Positions 9,801 to 18,814 of a stretch of DNA of 64,000 bases are shown here, one piece after another. The stretch lies in contig NZ_JANFYZ010000006.1 of the NCBI RefSeq assembly GCF_024460775.1, positions 1 through 64,000 on the forward strand, read 5' to 3'. The stretch is from Desulfovibrio desulfuricans. GTDB lineage: Bacteria > Desulfobacterota > Desulfovibrionia > Desulfovibrionales > Desulfovibrionaceae. Made by a program: the position numbers and the translations under genes. Below the pieces are notes generated by a model that saw nothing but the letters and a program-made list of their open reading frames with translations, did not search any database and was not told the origin of the DNA. How positions within the stretch are numbered: the first letter of the stretch is position 1; each line of letters starts with the position of its first letter.

Positions 9801-10105
9801 TCCACAAGGCGCAAGGCAAGTGCTGCCACATGGCGGCAGATGCCTGAGAACGCATCAGAGCAGTTGCACTGGTGGCGGGTGCTGCGATCCGTAATGGTGA
9901 GGCTCAGGCTCGGCGTGAAGACCTGCAGGTCTTCGCCCTGGATGACGCCTTGGACGTCCCAGGTTTCGCCCTCCTGGATATTTATTTTTTGCACCTCACC
10001 TTCGGACAGGATATAGTAGGCGGCGTCGCGGATGTATTCCGGCACACTATCGTGCAGGAAAGTCTGGCACATTTCGCGAACGACGCTCTGTTCAGATCGA
10101 CTCAT
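6842..10105 (-). CDS. SNF2/DEAD-box helicase with SWIM zinc finger
   Basis: This 1087-residue protein has an N-terminal SWIM zinc finger (Cys80, Cys82, Cys90, His92, CxC-x7-CxH). A middle region typical of bacterial SNF2 proteins follows, then the RecA-like motor: Walker A DEMGLGKT near residue 650, DEAQ box, SGTPIEN, and the C-terminal motif VI region THRIGQTRQVF. All motor motifs appear intact. Bacterial Swi2/Snf2 ATPases translocate on double-stranded DNA and are linked to transcription recycling or DNA repair; the specific role is not visible. The gene is monocistronic, divergent from the peptide-binding protein, with GGGGAA before the ATG. Confidence 0.93.
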   Translation of the reverse strand: MSRSEQSVVREMCQTFLHDSVPEYIRDAAYYILSEGEVQKINIQEGETWDVQGVIQGEDLQVFTPSLSLTITDRSTRHQCNCSDAFSGICRHVAALALRLVEELRKEQGDPEETPPPSTDWKQSFRNFFSTDMEPEPGRHYLIFRFEPEQGRLLVSFFRGRQNKSGLSSVHNEVTLDQIIQNPDWCEFSPQLPHVARQIGQHLDYYGHRVEIPQGLTSWFFWSVRKEYYLLWKDTDKPCRIESTPFALKLKPILDDSGFRFEMLLKREGRPPLPIRAGRSNPSDRNPTESTAPEDAPITFHGQMPLWVCYQHNFYPVQTGLYPSLVRNLIYERPVVPHEEISEFLDRVWTRLPASELYEPQQFLKLMEPVFQPATYNPKLFLDEEGSLLTLEIDNVYETRHGEFTLNGPNPDFQTGSYTYEGQTYLVRRHQDEEAQLMNELSGMDFQARSSKLWFLEPEEAIAFLLDSYPKLIENYRVYGEKALSRYKVRTASSNITAQVVSNEKEKWFSLDINVEYEGQSLPLEKIWKAWTRGKRYVQLKDGSYTSLPEAWLEKLSHKLTALGLDPSKPPQQKFKQFEAPVLDSLLEDLPGAATDSFWNNLREKIRSFREVRPITPPKALNANLRSYQVQGLSYLNFLSEYGFGGILADEMGLGKTVQTLAFIQHMIDVHHDGPNLIVVPTSVLPNWEREAEKFVPGLKRLTIYGTRREGMFKHISSSDLIITTYALLRRDLEEMEKYEFNTVILDEAQNIKNPNTITARAVRRINARMRLCLSGTPIENNLFELWSLFEFLMPGFLGSQHAFQRGIVKPIKDGDAETLDYLRTRVRPFILRRTKAEVAKDLPPKVESVTCCALEEAQAELYAALARKLRAQVLADVDEKGLAKSQMSILDALLKLRQICCHPRLLKLDMPGFSNNLPSGKFDAFKDMVMEIVEGGHKVLVFSQFVQMLQIIKQWLEFSQIPFCYLDGASKDRFDQVDKFNNTPEIPIFLISLKAGGTGLNLTSADYVIHYDPWWNPAVESQATDRTHRIGQTRQVFSYKLICQNTVEEKILKLQEAKRGVAEAIIPGQDTWKSLTREDLEMLFDV

Positions 10106-10120
10106 GGGTTCCCCAAAAAT

Positions 10121-10157
10121 ACTCCGTTGAAATTTCTGGAAAATTCCAGAAACGGAG
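10121..10157 (-). promoter_or_regulatory. Compound dyad in the helicase leader
   Basis: TTTCTGGAA/TTCCAGAAA (10133-10152) is nested inside CTCCGTT/AACGGAG (10121-10127, 10151-10157). It starts 16 bases before the helicase ATG and sits in the divergent promoter region, so it could be an operator or a leader hairpin. Confidence 0.5.
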
Positions 10158-10224
10158 CGATGTTATGACGTTTGCGATAAATAGCACAGGTTGGGGGGCG
10201 AAAGCAATATGAAGTGTGACTTTT

Positions 10225-11973
10225 ATGAAAAAAATAAATTTTGAGCGCGCAATCAATATGTTGGAATCAATATCAGCCCAACGGGCCACCCGATTTTACG
10301 GGAAAAAGTGGATTCGTTGGGTCACAATTTCATGTGCTTTACTGTGCATTTGTGCATCATCAGCTTTTTGCGCCAATTCTGCGGGTGATCTGCCGGAAGA
10401 AACCGGCCTTGCCCCCTCGGGTGCGGCAGTCAGCCCGGCTGGCCCCCCGGCTTCGGGCGGCAGCATATTTTTTGGCACCATTGGCGAGGCTTCAAATCTT
10501 ATTCCCTACCTCACGTCAGACTCCGCCTCGCATGAGGTTGCAGACCTCATCTACACGGCGCCGCTGCGTTATAACAAGGATTTACAGCCCGAGCCGTGGG
10601 CCGCGGAATCGTGGAGCATGGAAGACGGCGGCAAACGCATGCGTTTTACCCTGCGCAAGGGCATATTGTGGGAGGACGGGCAGGAGCTGACCGCCGAAGA
10701 CGTGGCTTTTACCTGCAAGCTGGCGGCAGACCCTGCCACCGGCAGCCCTTATGCCGAGGATTTTTTGCGTATCAAGGATCTGCGGGTCATTGACCGCTAT
10801 ACGTTTGAAGTGCGCTATGACCAGTTTTTTGCGCGGGCGGTATCCACCTGGATGAACCCCATTTTGCCCAAACATATTCTGGAAGGGCAGAACATCCGTT
10901 CCACGCCTTTTGCGCGCAAGCCCATGGGGGCCGGGCCGTATCGGCTCAAGTCGTGGGAGCCGGGGAGCCGCATAGTGCTGGAGGCATCGCCCACCTATTT
11001 TGCGGGCAAGCCGCGCATTGACGAAGTGGTGTACAGGATCATTCCCGACAACGCTACCATGTTTATGGAAACCCGGGCGGGCAGACTGGACGTGATGGAT
11101 CTTTCGCCCCTGCAATACCTGAGGCAGACCTCTGGCCCGGAATGGCAGAGCAGATTCCATAAATTCCGCTACATCGCCTCGGTGTATATTTTCCTCGGCT
11201 TTAACCTGGAGCATCCGTTTTTCAAGGATGTGCGGGTGCGGCGGGCCATTTCCATGGCTATCGACCGCGAGGGCCTCATCAAAGGCGTTTTGCTGGGGCA
11301 GGGCGTTCCGGCTTTTGGGCCGTTCAAGCCCGGCTCGTGGCCGTACCATCCTGGCCTTAAACCCATGCCCAGAAACATTGCCGCCGCGCGCGCCCTGCTG
11401 GCCGAGGCGGGCTTTGCCGATCATGACGGCGATGGCCTGCTTGATCGCGACGGCCAGCCGCTGGCCTTTACCATCCTGACCAATCAGGGCAACGAGCAGC
11501 GCATTCTTGCGGCTACCGTCATGCAGTCGCAACTGCGCGAGGTGGGCATTGACGTGCGTATCCGCACCGTGGAGTGGGCGGCCTTTATCCGCGAGTTTGT
11601 CAACAAGGGGCGGTTTGACGCCGTGCTGCTGGGCTGGACAATACCGCAGGATCCTGACCTGTTTTCTGTATGGCATTCATCCCAGACCTTTGAGGGCGGG
11701 CTGAATTTTACCCACTACCGCAATCCCGAGGTGGACAAGCTGCTTGAAGAAGCGCAATCCACGCCCGATCAGAAAAAGCGCGCAGAACTGTACTATCGCA
11801 TCCAGGAAATATTTGATGCGGAGCAGCCCTACTGCTTTTTGTTTGTGCCCTATGCCCTGCCTGTGGTGCAGCGGCGGTTTCAGGGCATAGAACCCGCGCT
11901 GGCGGGCATAATGTATAATTTTGAAAAATGGTGGATTCCCAAAGCCTTGCAGCATACGCAGATGCAGCCCTAA
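10225..11973 (+). CDS. Periplasmic oligopeptide/dipeptide-binding protein (SBP_bac_5 family)
   Basis: About 582 residues from the ATG at 10225; a GTG at 10216 and an ATG at 10258 are alternatives. A Sec signal peptide (ISCALLCICASSAFCA) precedes the mature protein. The body is a class C solute-binding protein: the N-terminal GTIGEASNLIPYLTSD strand, the LTAEDVAFTCKL signature, and the late VRRAISMAIDREGLIKGVLLG motif. Length is normal for DppA/OppA relatives. No permease or ATPase genes flank it, so it is an orphan that must share a transporter encoded elsewhere. The ligand (peptide, nickel chelate or other) is not predictable. Confidence 0.9.
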   Translation: MKKINFERAINMLESISAQRATRFYGKKWIRWVTISCALLCICASSAFCANSAGDLPEETGLAPSGAAVSPAGPPASGGSIFFGTIGEASNLIPYLTSDSASHEVADLIYTAPLRYNKDLQPEPWAAESWSMEDGGKRMRFTLRKGILWEDGQELTAEDVAFTCKLAADPATGSPYAEDFLRIKDLRVIDRYTFEVRYDQFFARAVSTWMNPILPKHILEGQNIRSTPFARKPMGAGPYRLKSWEPGSRIVLEASPTYFAGKPRIDEVVYRIIPDNATMFMETRAGRLDVMDLSPLQYLRQTSGPEWQSRFHKFRYIASVYIFLGFNLEHPFFKDVRVRRAISMAIDREGLIKGVLLGQGVPAFGPFKPGSWPYHPGLKPMPRNIAAARALLAEAGFADHDGDGLLDRDGQPLAFTILTNQGNEQRILAATVMQSQLREVGIDVRIRTVEWAAFIREFVNKGRFDAVLLGWTIPQDPDLFSVWHSSQTFEGGLNFTHYRNPEVDKLLEEAQSTPDQKKRAELYYRIQEIFDAEQPYCFLFVPYALPVVQRRFQGIEPALAGIMYNFEKWWIPKALQHTQMQP

Positions 11974-12057
11974 GCGCTCGCACCGGGAACGGGGCAGCTT
12001 TTTTGCTCTTGCCTGCTGGCTTGCAGGCGCATATTCAGACCACGCGGATTTGAACAG

Positions 12058-12083
12058 GCCCTGGCTGGTTGTCCAGCCGGGGC
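12058..12083. terminator. Possible terminator hairpin after the binding-protein gene
   Basis: CCCTGGCTGG pairs with CCAGCCGGGG (one wobble) around TTGT. There is no clear T tract, so function is uncertain. The remaining 234-bp gap before the RelA/SpoT gene shows nothing else that I can support. Confidence 0.3.
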
Positions 12084-12207
12084 CGCTGTGTTTGTGGGCT
12101 TTGGTCTGCAATTCGGCTGCCCTCGGCGTTGACAAGGCCGCTTTAGTCGGAACATAGTTCCAGAACTGGTTGAAGATATTTTTTTACGCTGTGGGTGGAC
12201 GTTACGC

Positions 12208-14373
12208 ATGATTCGTATTCAGGAAATTCTCGATAAGGTTTCGGCTGGCAACCCGAACGCGGATCTGGAGCTGATCCAGAAGGCGTATGTGTTTGCCGCC
12301 ACCGCCCATGCGGGGCAAACCCGCCTTTCGGGCGAGCCGTACCTTTCCCACCCTCTGGCGGTTGCCAGCATTCTGGCGGGCATGGGTTTTGACGAACCCA
12401 CCATTGCCGCTGGCCTGCTGCACGACACAGTAGAAGACACCAAGGCCACCATCGAAGAGCTGGACGAAAATTTTGGCGAAGAAGTGGCCGATATCGTCGA
12501 TGGCGTTACCAAGATCAGCCAGATCACCTTTGAGAACAAGGAAGAAGCCCAGGCGGAGAATATCCGCAAGATGATCCTGGCCATGAGCCACGACATGCGG
12601 GTTCTCATGGTCAAACTGGCCGACCGCCTGCACAATATGCGCACGCTGGACTTTCAGAAAAGTCATAAACAGAAGCGCATTGCCCAGGAAACCATGGATA
12701 TCTACGCGCCCCTGGCCAACCGCCTGGGTTTGTACGTGATGAAGCGCGACCTGGAAGACCTGAGCTTCAAATACATGCGGCCCGACATTTACAACCAGAT
12801 CGATCACTGGCTGGACAACCATCAGGTTGTGGAAAAGCAGATCATCGGCAAGGTTGTGGGCCTGATTCAGGATCTGCTGGAATCAAACGGCATCACCGGG
12901 CAGGTTTACGGGCGCATCAAGCACAAGCACAGCATCTATAAAAAGATGCAGGCCCAGTCCATGACACTGGACGAAATGCACGACATCATGGCCTTTCGCG
13001 TGCTGGTGCAGGATATCAAGGACTGTTACGCCGTGCTGGGGCTTGTGCACTCCCAGTGGCGGCCTGTGCACGGGCGCTTTAAAGACTACATTTCGATGCC
13101 CAAGACCAACGGCTACCAGAGCCTGCACACCACGGTCATCGGGCCGGAAGGCGAGCGTATTGAAATCCAGATACGCACCGAGGAGATGCACAGGCAGGCC
13201 GAACACGGCGTTGCCGCCCACTGGCTGTACAAGGAAAAAGGCCGCGTCAACAGTAAAGACCTTGAGCAGTTTGCATGGCTGCGTGAAATTTTTGAGCGCC
13301 AGAGTGAAGAAACAGATTCCCGCGAGTTCATGCACTCGCTGAAAATGGATCTGTTCAAGGACGAGGTCTACATCTATACCCCGGCTGGCGATGTTAAGGA
13401 ACTGCCCGAAGGCGCTACACCGCTGGACTTTGCCTTTGTGATCCACACCAAGGTGGGCCAGCATTGCAGCGGCGCAAAAATCAATGGCCGCCTCATGCCC
13501 CTTGGCACGGAGCTGAAAAACGGCGACGTGGTGGAAATCCTCACCGACCCGGCGCGCAATCCCAACCGCGACTGGCTCAAGATTGTCAAAACAGCCAAGG
13601 CGCGCAGCCGTATTCAGCACTATCTGCGCACGGAAGAACGCACCCACGCCGTGACCCTTGGTCGCGAACTGCTGGAAAAAGAAGGCCGCAAGGTCAGCCT
13701 GAACGTGGGCAAGGCCACCAAGGACGGGCATCTGGCCATTGTGGCCCAGGAAATGAATTTTGACAGCGTGGATGATCTGGTTGCCGCCGTGGGCTATGCC
13801 CACACCACACCGCGCAAGGTGCTCAACAAACTGTATGCGGTGCTGCACCCCGAGGCCGCCACTGCTGCGGAACCCGCCACTCCCACCGTAAAGGAAAGCA
13901 AGGAAGCTGCCTCCCGCAAGGGCGAGGGCGTGGGCATTTCCGGCGTGGACGGCGTGCTCATGCGCTTTGCCAAGTGCTGCAACCCGGTGCCGGGCGATCC
14001 CATTATCGGCTACATCAGCCGTGGGCTTGGTATCAGCGTACACCGTGCCGACTGCCCCAATGTTGCCAATATGGAGCCGGAGCGTCTTATTTCCGTGCAT
14101 TGGGACGGCATGGAAGAAAAGCCCTACGCAGCAGGCATATTCATTATTGCCAAGAACGAACAGGGCGTTCTGGCCAAGGTTGCCGAGGTCATGGCGCGCA
14201 ACGGCGTCAACATTATTGGCCTGAACATGGACAATCAGGTGGATGGACGTGCCAAGCTGCGCATTACCGTTGAAGTGCGCGATGCCACCCAGCTCTACCA
14301 GCTTATTGAGGCCATTCGCGTATTGCCGCCCATTTTTGAAGTGGTGCGCGATACTGAGGCTGACGCCACGTAA
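12208..14373 (+). CDS. relA: Bifunctional (p)ppGpp synthetase/hydrolase, RelA/SpoT family
   Basis: This 721-residue protein has the full long-RSH layout. An N-terminal HD hydrolase domain carries HDTVED (His72-Asp73) and the helix LADRLHNMRTL. The synthetase domain includes KDYISMPKTNGYQSLHT near residue 300 and the IQIRTEEMHRQAEHGVAAHW motif. A TGS domain follows (about 385-450), then the regulatory helical region with CCNPVPGD, and a C-terminal ACT domain (about 650-720). Both catalytic halves look intact, so it should make and degrade the stringent alarmone. It is probably the only long RSH of the cell, which is usual outside gamma/beta-proteobacteria. It is monocistronic, with a strong terminator. 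Confidence 0.97.
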   Translation: MIRIQEILDKVSAGNPNADLELIQKAYVFAATAHAGQTRLSGEPYLSHPLAVASILAGMGFDEPTIAAGLLHDTVEDTKATIEELDENFGEEVADIVDGVTKISQITFENKEEAQAENIRKMILAMSHDMRVLMVKLADRLHNMRTLDFQKSHKQKRIAQETMDIYAPLANRLGLYVMKRDLEDLSFKYMRPDIYNQIDHWLDNHQVVEKQIIGKVVGLIQDLLESNGITGQVYGRIKHKHSIYKKMQAQSMTLDEMHDIMAFRVLVQDIKDCYAVLGLVHSQWRPVHGRFKDYISMPKTNGYQSLHTTVIGPEGERIEIQIRTEEMHRQAEHGVAAHWLYKEKGRVNSKDLEQFAWLREIFERQSEETDSREFMHSLKMDLFKDEVYIYTPAGDVKELPEGATPLDFAFVIHTKVGQHCSGAKINGRLMPLGTELKNGDVVEILTDPARNPNRDWLKIVKTAKARSRIQHYLRTEERTHAVTLGRELLEKEGRKVSLNVGKATKDGHLAIVAQEMNFDSVDDLVAAVGYAHTTPRKVLNKLYAVLHPEAATAAEPATPTVKESKEAASRKGEGVGISGVDGVLMRFAKCCNPVPGDPIIGYISRGLGISVHRADCPNVANMEPERLISVHWDGMEEKPYAAGIFIIAKNEQGVLAKVAEVMARNGVNIIGLNMDNQVDGRAKLRITVEVRDATQLYQLIEAIRVLPPIFEVVRDTEADAT

Positions 14374-14394
14374 TCCGCAATTAAATGCGCTGTA

Positions 14395-14430
14395 AAAAGC
14401 CGACTGCTTGTTGTGAGCAGTCGGCTTTTC
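14395..14430 (+). terminator. Strong terminator after the RelA/SpoT gene
   Basis: A perfect 14-bp stem (14395-14408 with 14416-14429) around TGTTGTG ends in TTTTC. The A-rich 5' side would let it work in both directions. Confidence 0.92.
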
Positions 14431-14898
14431 TTTGCCTCTGGTGGGGCTGATTGGCGGCTCTATTACAGATAATGGCTGTATATGCAGACAACGTGCCCAG
14501 TTCCAGCTGCCGCATGCGGGTTACAGAGGTTTGATATAGAAGTTTAATTTTGTGATAATTTGCACAAATACGAAATAGTTGTATAATAATGTTGCATCTT
14601 GAAAAAAATATTGTTTATTCACATGTGTTGTAGATGATTTATTAATTTTATTTGAACTTAATATTGTTGTTTAATAAAAAAATATAATAGTTTTATTGAG
14701 AAATACTGTCGAATATTGTTATAATTATTATTTTTATAATAAAAATTAGATACATTGTTAGTATACTATGGAATAAGTAAATTCTGAATATTCAAAAAAT
14801 GCCCTAAATAAATTTGCGTATTGTAGGTTTAATAAAATATAGTCTAAGCGCATTCAAGATATGTAACCTCTTCATATAAGCATGGGTAGGATACAACT
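14431..14898. other. Very AT-rich region upstream of the chemoreceptor gene
   Basis: About 470 bp, especially 14,530-14,850, is dominated by A/T runs in an otherwise GC-rich window. No open frame, RNA gene or repeat was recognised. It probably holds the promoter of the chemoreceptor gene and could bind nucleoid proteins. Confidence 0.7.
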
Positions 14899-16668
14899 AT
14901 GCAAAAAATTACGACAATGCAGAAGATGGCAGGCCTGAGTCTGCTCCTGTGCCTGTTCACGGTCATTATTGGCATGTTTGGCGTCAGCCGCCTGAGCAAT
15001 CTGGCGACTGATGTTGAAGAGTTGAGTTCCATGCACATGAAGGGGCTGGATTTGCTCCGAATGATAAATATTGAAGTATTGCGGATCATCCGGGAAGAAA
15101 AAAACCTTATCATCAGCACTTCGGAAGAGGGCAACCGCTTTGCCCTGAATAATCTGCAAAAAGAATATGTGGTGCTGGATAAATATCACAATGAACTGCC
15201 GCGCTATTTTATGACCGAGAGCGCCCGCAAGCTGCTTGCCGAACTGAACGGCCTGCTAAGCGAATGGCGTGCCACACACAACAAGATCATTGAACTGGGC
15301 AGTTTCGCAGACCCGGCAATGAAAGCAAAGGCGCAGGAAGTTTCGTCCACCACCGGGCGTGGGCTGGCGAAAAAGCTGGCTGATCTTTTGCAGGACATAG
15401 GTCAAAAAAAGCTGGAGTTTGCGCAGGAACTGAGCCGCAAAAGCATGCAGGAGTACGAACGCGCGCGGATGATAACCATTGTGGGTGTGCTGCTGTCAGT
15501 TTTGGTGGGTCTTGGCGTGGGGTATTTTCTTTCGCGTAACATGCTGCGCCAGCTTGGCGACGAACCTGCCTCGCTCTCAGAACTTGCCTTGCAGATTGCG
15601 GGCGGGGATCTGGAGGCAAAGTTTAATCCTGCACGGCCTGAGATCGGCGTTTTTGGCGCGATGAAGCAGATGGTGGCTACCCTGAAGGGCAAAATTGCGG
15701 AGGCTGATCAAAAGAGCCAGCAGGCCAAAGAAGAATCCGAGCGCGCCCAAAAGGCCACTGCCGATGCGGAAGAAGCCCGCCGTCAGGCCGAGCGCGCCAA
15801 GGCCGAGGGCATGCTTCAGGCTGCCCACCAGCTTGAAGGAGTGGTAGAAATCGTAACTTCCGCTTCCGAGGAACTTTCCGCCCAGGTTGAGCAGTCGAGC
15901 CGTGGCGCGGACGAACAGTCCGCGCGTGTGCGCGAAACCGCAACTGCCATGGAAGAAATGAACGCCACTGTGCTGGAAGTTGCCAGAAACGCCCAGCAGG
16001 CTGCGGATGTTTCAAACAATGCCAGAAAGCAGGCCATTGAAGGCTCGCAGATAGTCAATGAAGCCGTAAAGGGCATAAGCACCGTGCACACGCAGTCGCT
16101 GGCCCTCAAGCAGGATATGGATGCCCTTGGCAAACAGGCTGAGAGCATCGGGCAGGTAATGGGCGTTATTGCCGACATTGCCGACCAGACCAACCTGCTT
16201 GCGCTTAACGCCGCCATTGAGGCTGCACGCGCGGGCGATGCTGGCCGTGGTTTTGCCGTGGTGGCGGACGAAGTGCGCAAACTGGCAGAAAAAACCATGA
16301 CCGCAACGCAGGAAGTGGGCCGGGCCATCAAGGAAATTCAGGAAGGCACAAAGAAAAACATTCAGAGCGTGGAGCACACAGGCGAATCCATTGAAGCTGC
16401 CACAAAGCTCTCGGTTCAGTCGGGTGAATCGTTGAAAAATATCCTCGAGTGTGTGCAGCTTGTGAACGATCAGGTGCAATCCATTGCCACCGCCAGCGAG
16501 CAGCAGTCTGCCGCCAGTGAAGAAATCAACCGCTCTGTGGAACAGGTGGCCACAATTTCTTCTGAAACAGCTCAGGCCATGGAGCAGGCCTCCAGCGCAG
16601 TCGCCGATCTGGCGCAGCAGTCGCAGGCGCTTCAGCATCTGATTGGCGAGATGAAACGCCAAGGCTAG
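14899..16668 (+). CDS. Methyl-accepting chemotaxis protein
   Basis: The protein has 589 residues. A first transmembrane helix lies at about 9-30, followed by a periplasmic four-helix-bundle (4HB_MCP-like) sensor to about 190 and a second transmembrane helix at about 193-214. A HAMP domain follows (about 215-270), then a coiled coil and a full signalling domain. The hairpin tip [19 protein letters not shown] near residue 430, which binds CheA/CheW, is intact. There is no C-terminal pentapeptide tether for CheR. The ligand is unknown; no chemotaxis genes are adjacent. An AT-rich 470-bp leader and a downstream terminator isolate it. Confidence 0.96.
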   Translation: MQKITTMQKMAGLSLLLCLFTVIIGMFGVSRLSNLATDVEELSSMHMKGLDLLRMINIEVLRIIREEKNLIISTSEEGNRFALNNLQKEYVVLDKYHNELPRYFMTESARKLLAELNGLLSEWRATHNKIIELGSFADPAMKAKAQEVSSTTGRGLAKKLADLLQDIGQKKLEFAQELSRKSMQEYERARMITIVGVLLSVLVGLGVGYFLSRNMLRQLGDEPASLSELALQIAGGDLEAKFNPARPEIGVFGAMKQMVATLKGKIAEADQKSQQAKEESERAQKATADAEEARRQAERAKAEGMLQAAHQLEGVVEIVTSASEELSAQVEQSSRGADEQSARVRETATAMEEMNATVLEVARNAQQAADVSNNARKQAIEGSQIVNEAVKGISTVHTQSLALKQDMDALGKQAESIGQVMGVIADIADQTNLLALNAAIEAARAGDAGRGFAVVADEVRKLAEKTMTATQEVGRAIKEIQEGTKKNIQSVEHTGESIEAATKLSVQSGESLKNILECVQLVNDQVQSIATASEQQSAASEEINRSVEQVATISSETAQAMEQASSAVADLAQQSQALQHLIGEMKRQG

Positions 16669-16695
16669 GTGCAATCTTATAAATCCAGACCAGTC

Positions 16696-16724
16696 AAAGG
16701 CCGTCCACTTGGGCGGCCTTTTTG
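16696..16724 (+). terminator. Terminator after the chemoreceptor gene
   Basis: AAAGGCCGTCC pairs with GGCGGCCTTT (one mismatch) and is followed by TTTTTG. Confidence 0.85.
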
Positions 16725-16955
16725 TCGTATTTGCTTTACGCTTTGCTGGTTGGCTGACGCAATTATCTTTACGGCTCCCCTAGGTGGCTATTTTTATTTT
16801 TTTGTCGCTCCCGGTATTTTTATCCACAATGCTTGCAGGTGATTGCTCTGCAACGGTGTGGATAGTATCGTGTTCTAAAAAACTGACATGCATTTGCCAT
16901 ATGATGGTTACCCCGCAAAATTCACATGCAACAACCTGATAATCAAAGGAAAGCC

Positions 16956-18245
16956 ATGAGCGAAAATGAAACAAGGACTCAGGTTTCTTTGCGGGAAGCA
17001 TTCCTTTACTGGTTCAAGCTCGGTTTTATCAATTTTGGCGGGCCTGCCGGGCAGATCGCCATGATGCACAAAAATCTGGTGGATGGCAGGGCCTGGATCA
17101 GCGAAAAGGTTTTTTTGCGGGCGCTCAATTTCTGCATGCTCTTGCCGGGGCCGGAAGCGCATCAACTGGCTGTATACATAGGCTGGCGGCTCAACGGCTA
17201 CTGGGGCGGAACCATTGCCGGGCTGTGCTTTTTGTTCCCCTCGGTGATTCTGATGCTCTTTCTTTCATGGCTGGCAGCCGCCAAGGGGCAGGTTCCCTTT
17301 GTGGCCGGGATTTTTCACGGAATCGCCGCCGCCGTTGTGGCCATTGTGATTGAAGCGCTTATCCGGCTTTCAAAAAAATCACTCAAGCACCCAGCACTGT
17401 ACGCATTTGCTGGCGGCTCGTTTGTACTTGGGCAGTTTCTGGGTGTATCCTTTCCGGTGATTGTTTTGCTGGCAGGTGTGGCAGGGGTCATCCTTGGCAA
17501 ACTGCGCCCAGACATTTTTTGCCAGAAAAAGCCGGGAACAAATGAATGCCTGACTGACGCGCCGGAATCTTTCACCAATCTGCCGCCTTTGTCCCATCTT
17601 TTCAAGGTGGTGGGGATATTCACCGTAATCTGGATGGCTGTGATTCTGCCCGTTTTTGCATGGCGGAGCATGGGCGATATACTTTCCCAGATACCCATAT
17701 TCTTTACCAAGGCCACCTTTGTGACCTTTGGCGGCGCGTATGCCGTGATTGCCTACATTGTTGAGCACGCGGTTAATCTGGGCTGGCTTACGGAAACGGA
17801 GATGCTGCTGGGTCTTGGCCTTGCGGAAACAACCCCCGGCCCGTTGATCATGGTAACGCAGTTTGTGGGTTTTATCGCCGCATGGAATCAGCCCGGAGGC
17901 CTGACGCCTATGACAGCAGGCATTCTGGGCGGGCTGCTCACCACCTTTACCACGTTTTTGCCGAGTTTTATGTTTATATTTGCCGGTGCGCCCTACATCG
18001 AGGCCATTACAGCCAACAAAAAACTCAATGCCGCGCTGATGGGAATATCCGCTGCTGTTGTGGGCGTTATCCTCAAAATCGGGGTATTTTTTGCGTGGAA
18101 CACCTTTTTCCCGGCAACGGGATTTGATGCGTTTGCCGTTGGCGTTGCGCTGGTGTCGCTTGTGGCCTTGGTGCGTTTCAAGCTCTCCATGCACGCGCTG
18201 GTAGGGTTGAGCGGGCTTGTCGGGCTGATCTGGCAGATGCTCTGA
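16956..18245 (+). CDS. chrA: Chromate transporter ChrA (bidomain CHR family)
   Basis: About 429 residues. The start at 16956 has AAAGGAAA six bases upstream; an in-frame ATG at 16926 has none. The protein has two homologous CHR halves with around ten hydrophobic segments. FGGPAGQIAMMH and LPGPEAHQLAVYIGW in the first half, and FGGAYAVIAYI and LAETTPGPLIMVTQFVGF in the second, are the paired family signatures. Long-chain ChrA exports chromate across the inner membrane. A rhodanese-like gene follows closely, so the pair probably acts in chromate or sulfur-oxyanion stress, although ChrA homologues are sometimes of unproven substrate. Confidence 0.94.
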   Translation: MSENETRTQVSLREAFLYWFKLGFINFGGPAGQIAMMHKNLVDGRAWISEKVFLRALNFCMLLPGPEAHQLAVYIGWRLNGYWGGTIAGLCFLFPSVILMLFLSWLAAAKGQVPFVAGIFHGIAAAVVAIVIEALIRLSKKSLKHPALYAFAGGSFVLGQFLGVSFPVIVLLAGVAGVILGKLRPDIFCQKKPGTNECLTDAPESFTNLPPLSHLFKVVGIFTVIWMAVILPVFAWRSMGDILSQIPIFFTKATFVTFGGAYAVIAYIVEHAVNLGWLTETEMLLGLGLAETTPGPLIMVTQFVGFIAAWNQPGGLTPMTAGILGGLLTTFTTFLPSFMFIFAGAPYIEAITANKKLNAALMGISAAVVGVILKIGVFFAWNTFFPATGFDAFAVGVALVSLVALVRFKLSMHALVGLSGLVGLIWQML

Positions 18246-18363
18246 TATACGATACTTTGGCTGTGCGTTGCTCGTTTCATTGCTGGCATGGGGAGCAGTC
18301 ATGGCGATGCAGTCTTGCCCGCACAGGATTTTTATCCTTAACGTCAGACACGTGGGGGAAGGT

Positions 18364-18669
18364 ATGAACGCAACCATTACGCCGCAGGAACTACAGGATA
18401 TGCTGGCCGCCAATACCGCGACTGTTTGCGATGTGCGCAGGCTGGCTGATTATGAGGCTGACCCGCGCACTATCCCCGGCGCTGCATGGCATGACCCGGA
18501 GCAGGTGGACGAGTGGGCGGCGCAGTTGCCCAAGGACAAGCCCGTAGCCATCTATTGCGTGCGGGGCGGCTCTGTAAGCAAGTCTGTTCAGGCCGCTTTG
18601 GGGCAGAAAGGTTTTGACGTGCAGTATGTGGAGGGTGGGCTGGCCGCATGGGATGAAGCCCATAAGTAG
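18364..18669 (+). CDS. Small rhodanese-like sulfurtransferase
   Basis: This 101-residue single rhodanese domain starts at 18364, where GGGGGAAGG precedes the ATG; the longer frame from 18268 is not supported. Cys65 in the active-site loop CVRGGS is the predicted persulfide-carrying residue, and the flanking CDVRR and GGLAAWDEA motifs are normal. It should be cytoplasmic and able to transfer sulfane sulfur. It lies 118 bases after chrA on the same strand, so it is probably co-transcribed. Confidence 0.9.
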   Translation: MNATITPQELQDMLAANTATVCDVRRLADYEADPRTIPGAAWHDPEQVDEWAAQLPKDKPVAIYCVRGGSVSKSVQAALGQKGFDVQYVEGGLAAWDEAHK

Positions 18670-18738
18670 CTGAACGCCGCATAGGAGGCGCCCATGTGCG
18701 GCTTTGCATTGCACTGTATCGTGCTGCCGCAATGGAAA

Positions 18739-18766
18739 CGCCGCTTCCCTGCGAAGGGAAGCGGCG
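18739..18766 (-). terminator. Hairpin terminator between rhodanese and porin genes
   Basis: A perfect 12-bp stem (18739-18750 with 18755-18766) with loop GCGA lies between the convergent genes. The minus-strand tail is TTTCC, so it best serves the porin gene but could act in both directions. Confidence 0.75.
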
Positions 18767-18814
18767 AAGCCTGCGCGCCGGGAAGGGAACGGCGCTTGCA
18801 AATGGCTGAGAGGT

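Noticed and set aside
12883..14100. 405-codon open frame antisense to relA
   Set aside because: Shadow of the RelA/SpoT coding strand; no domains.
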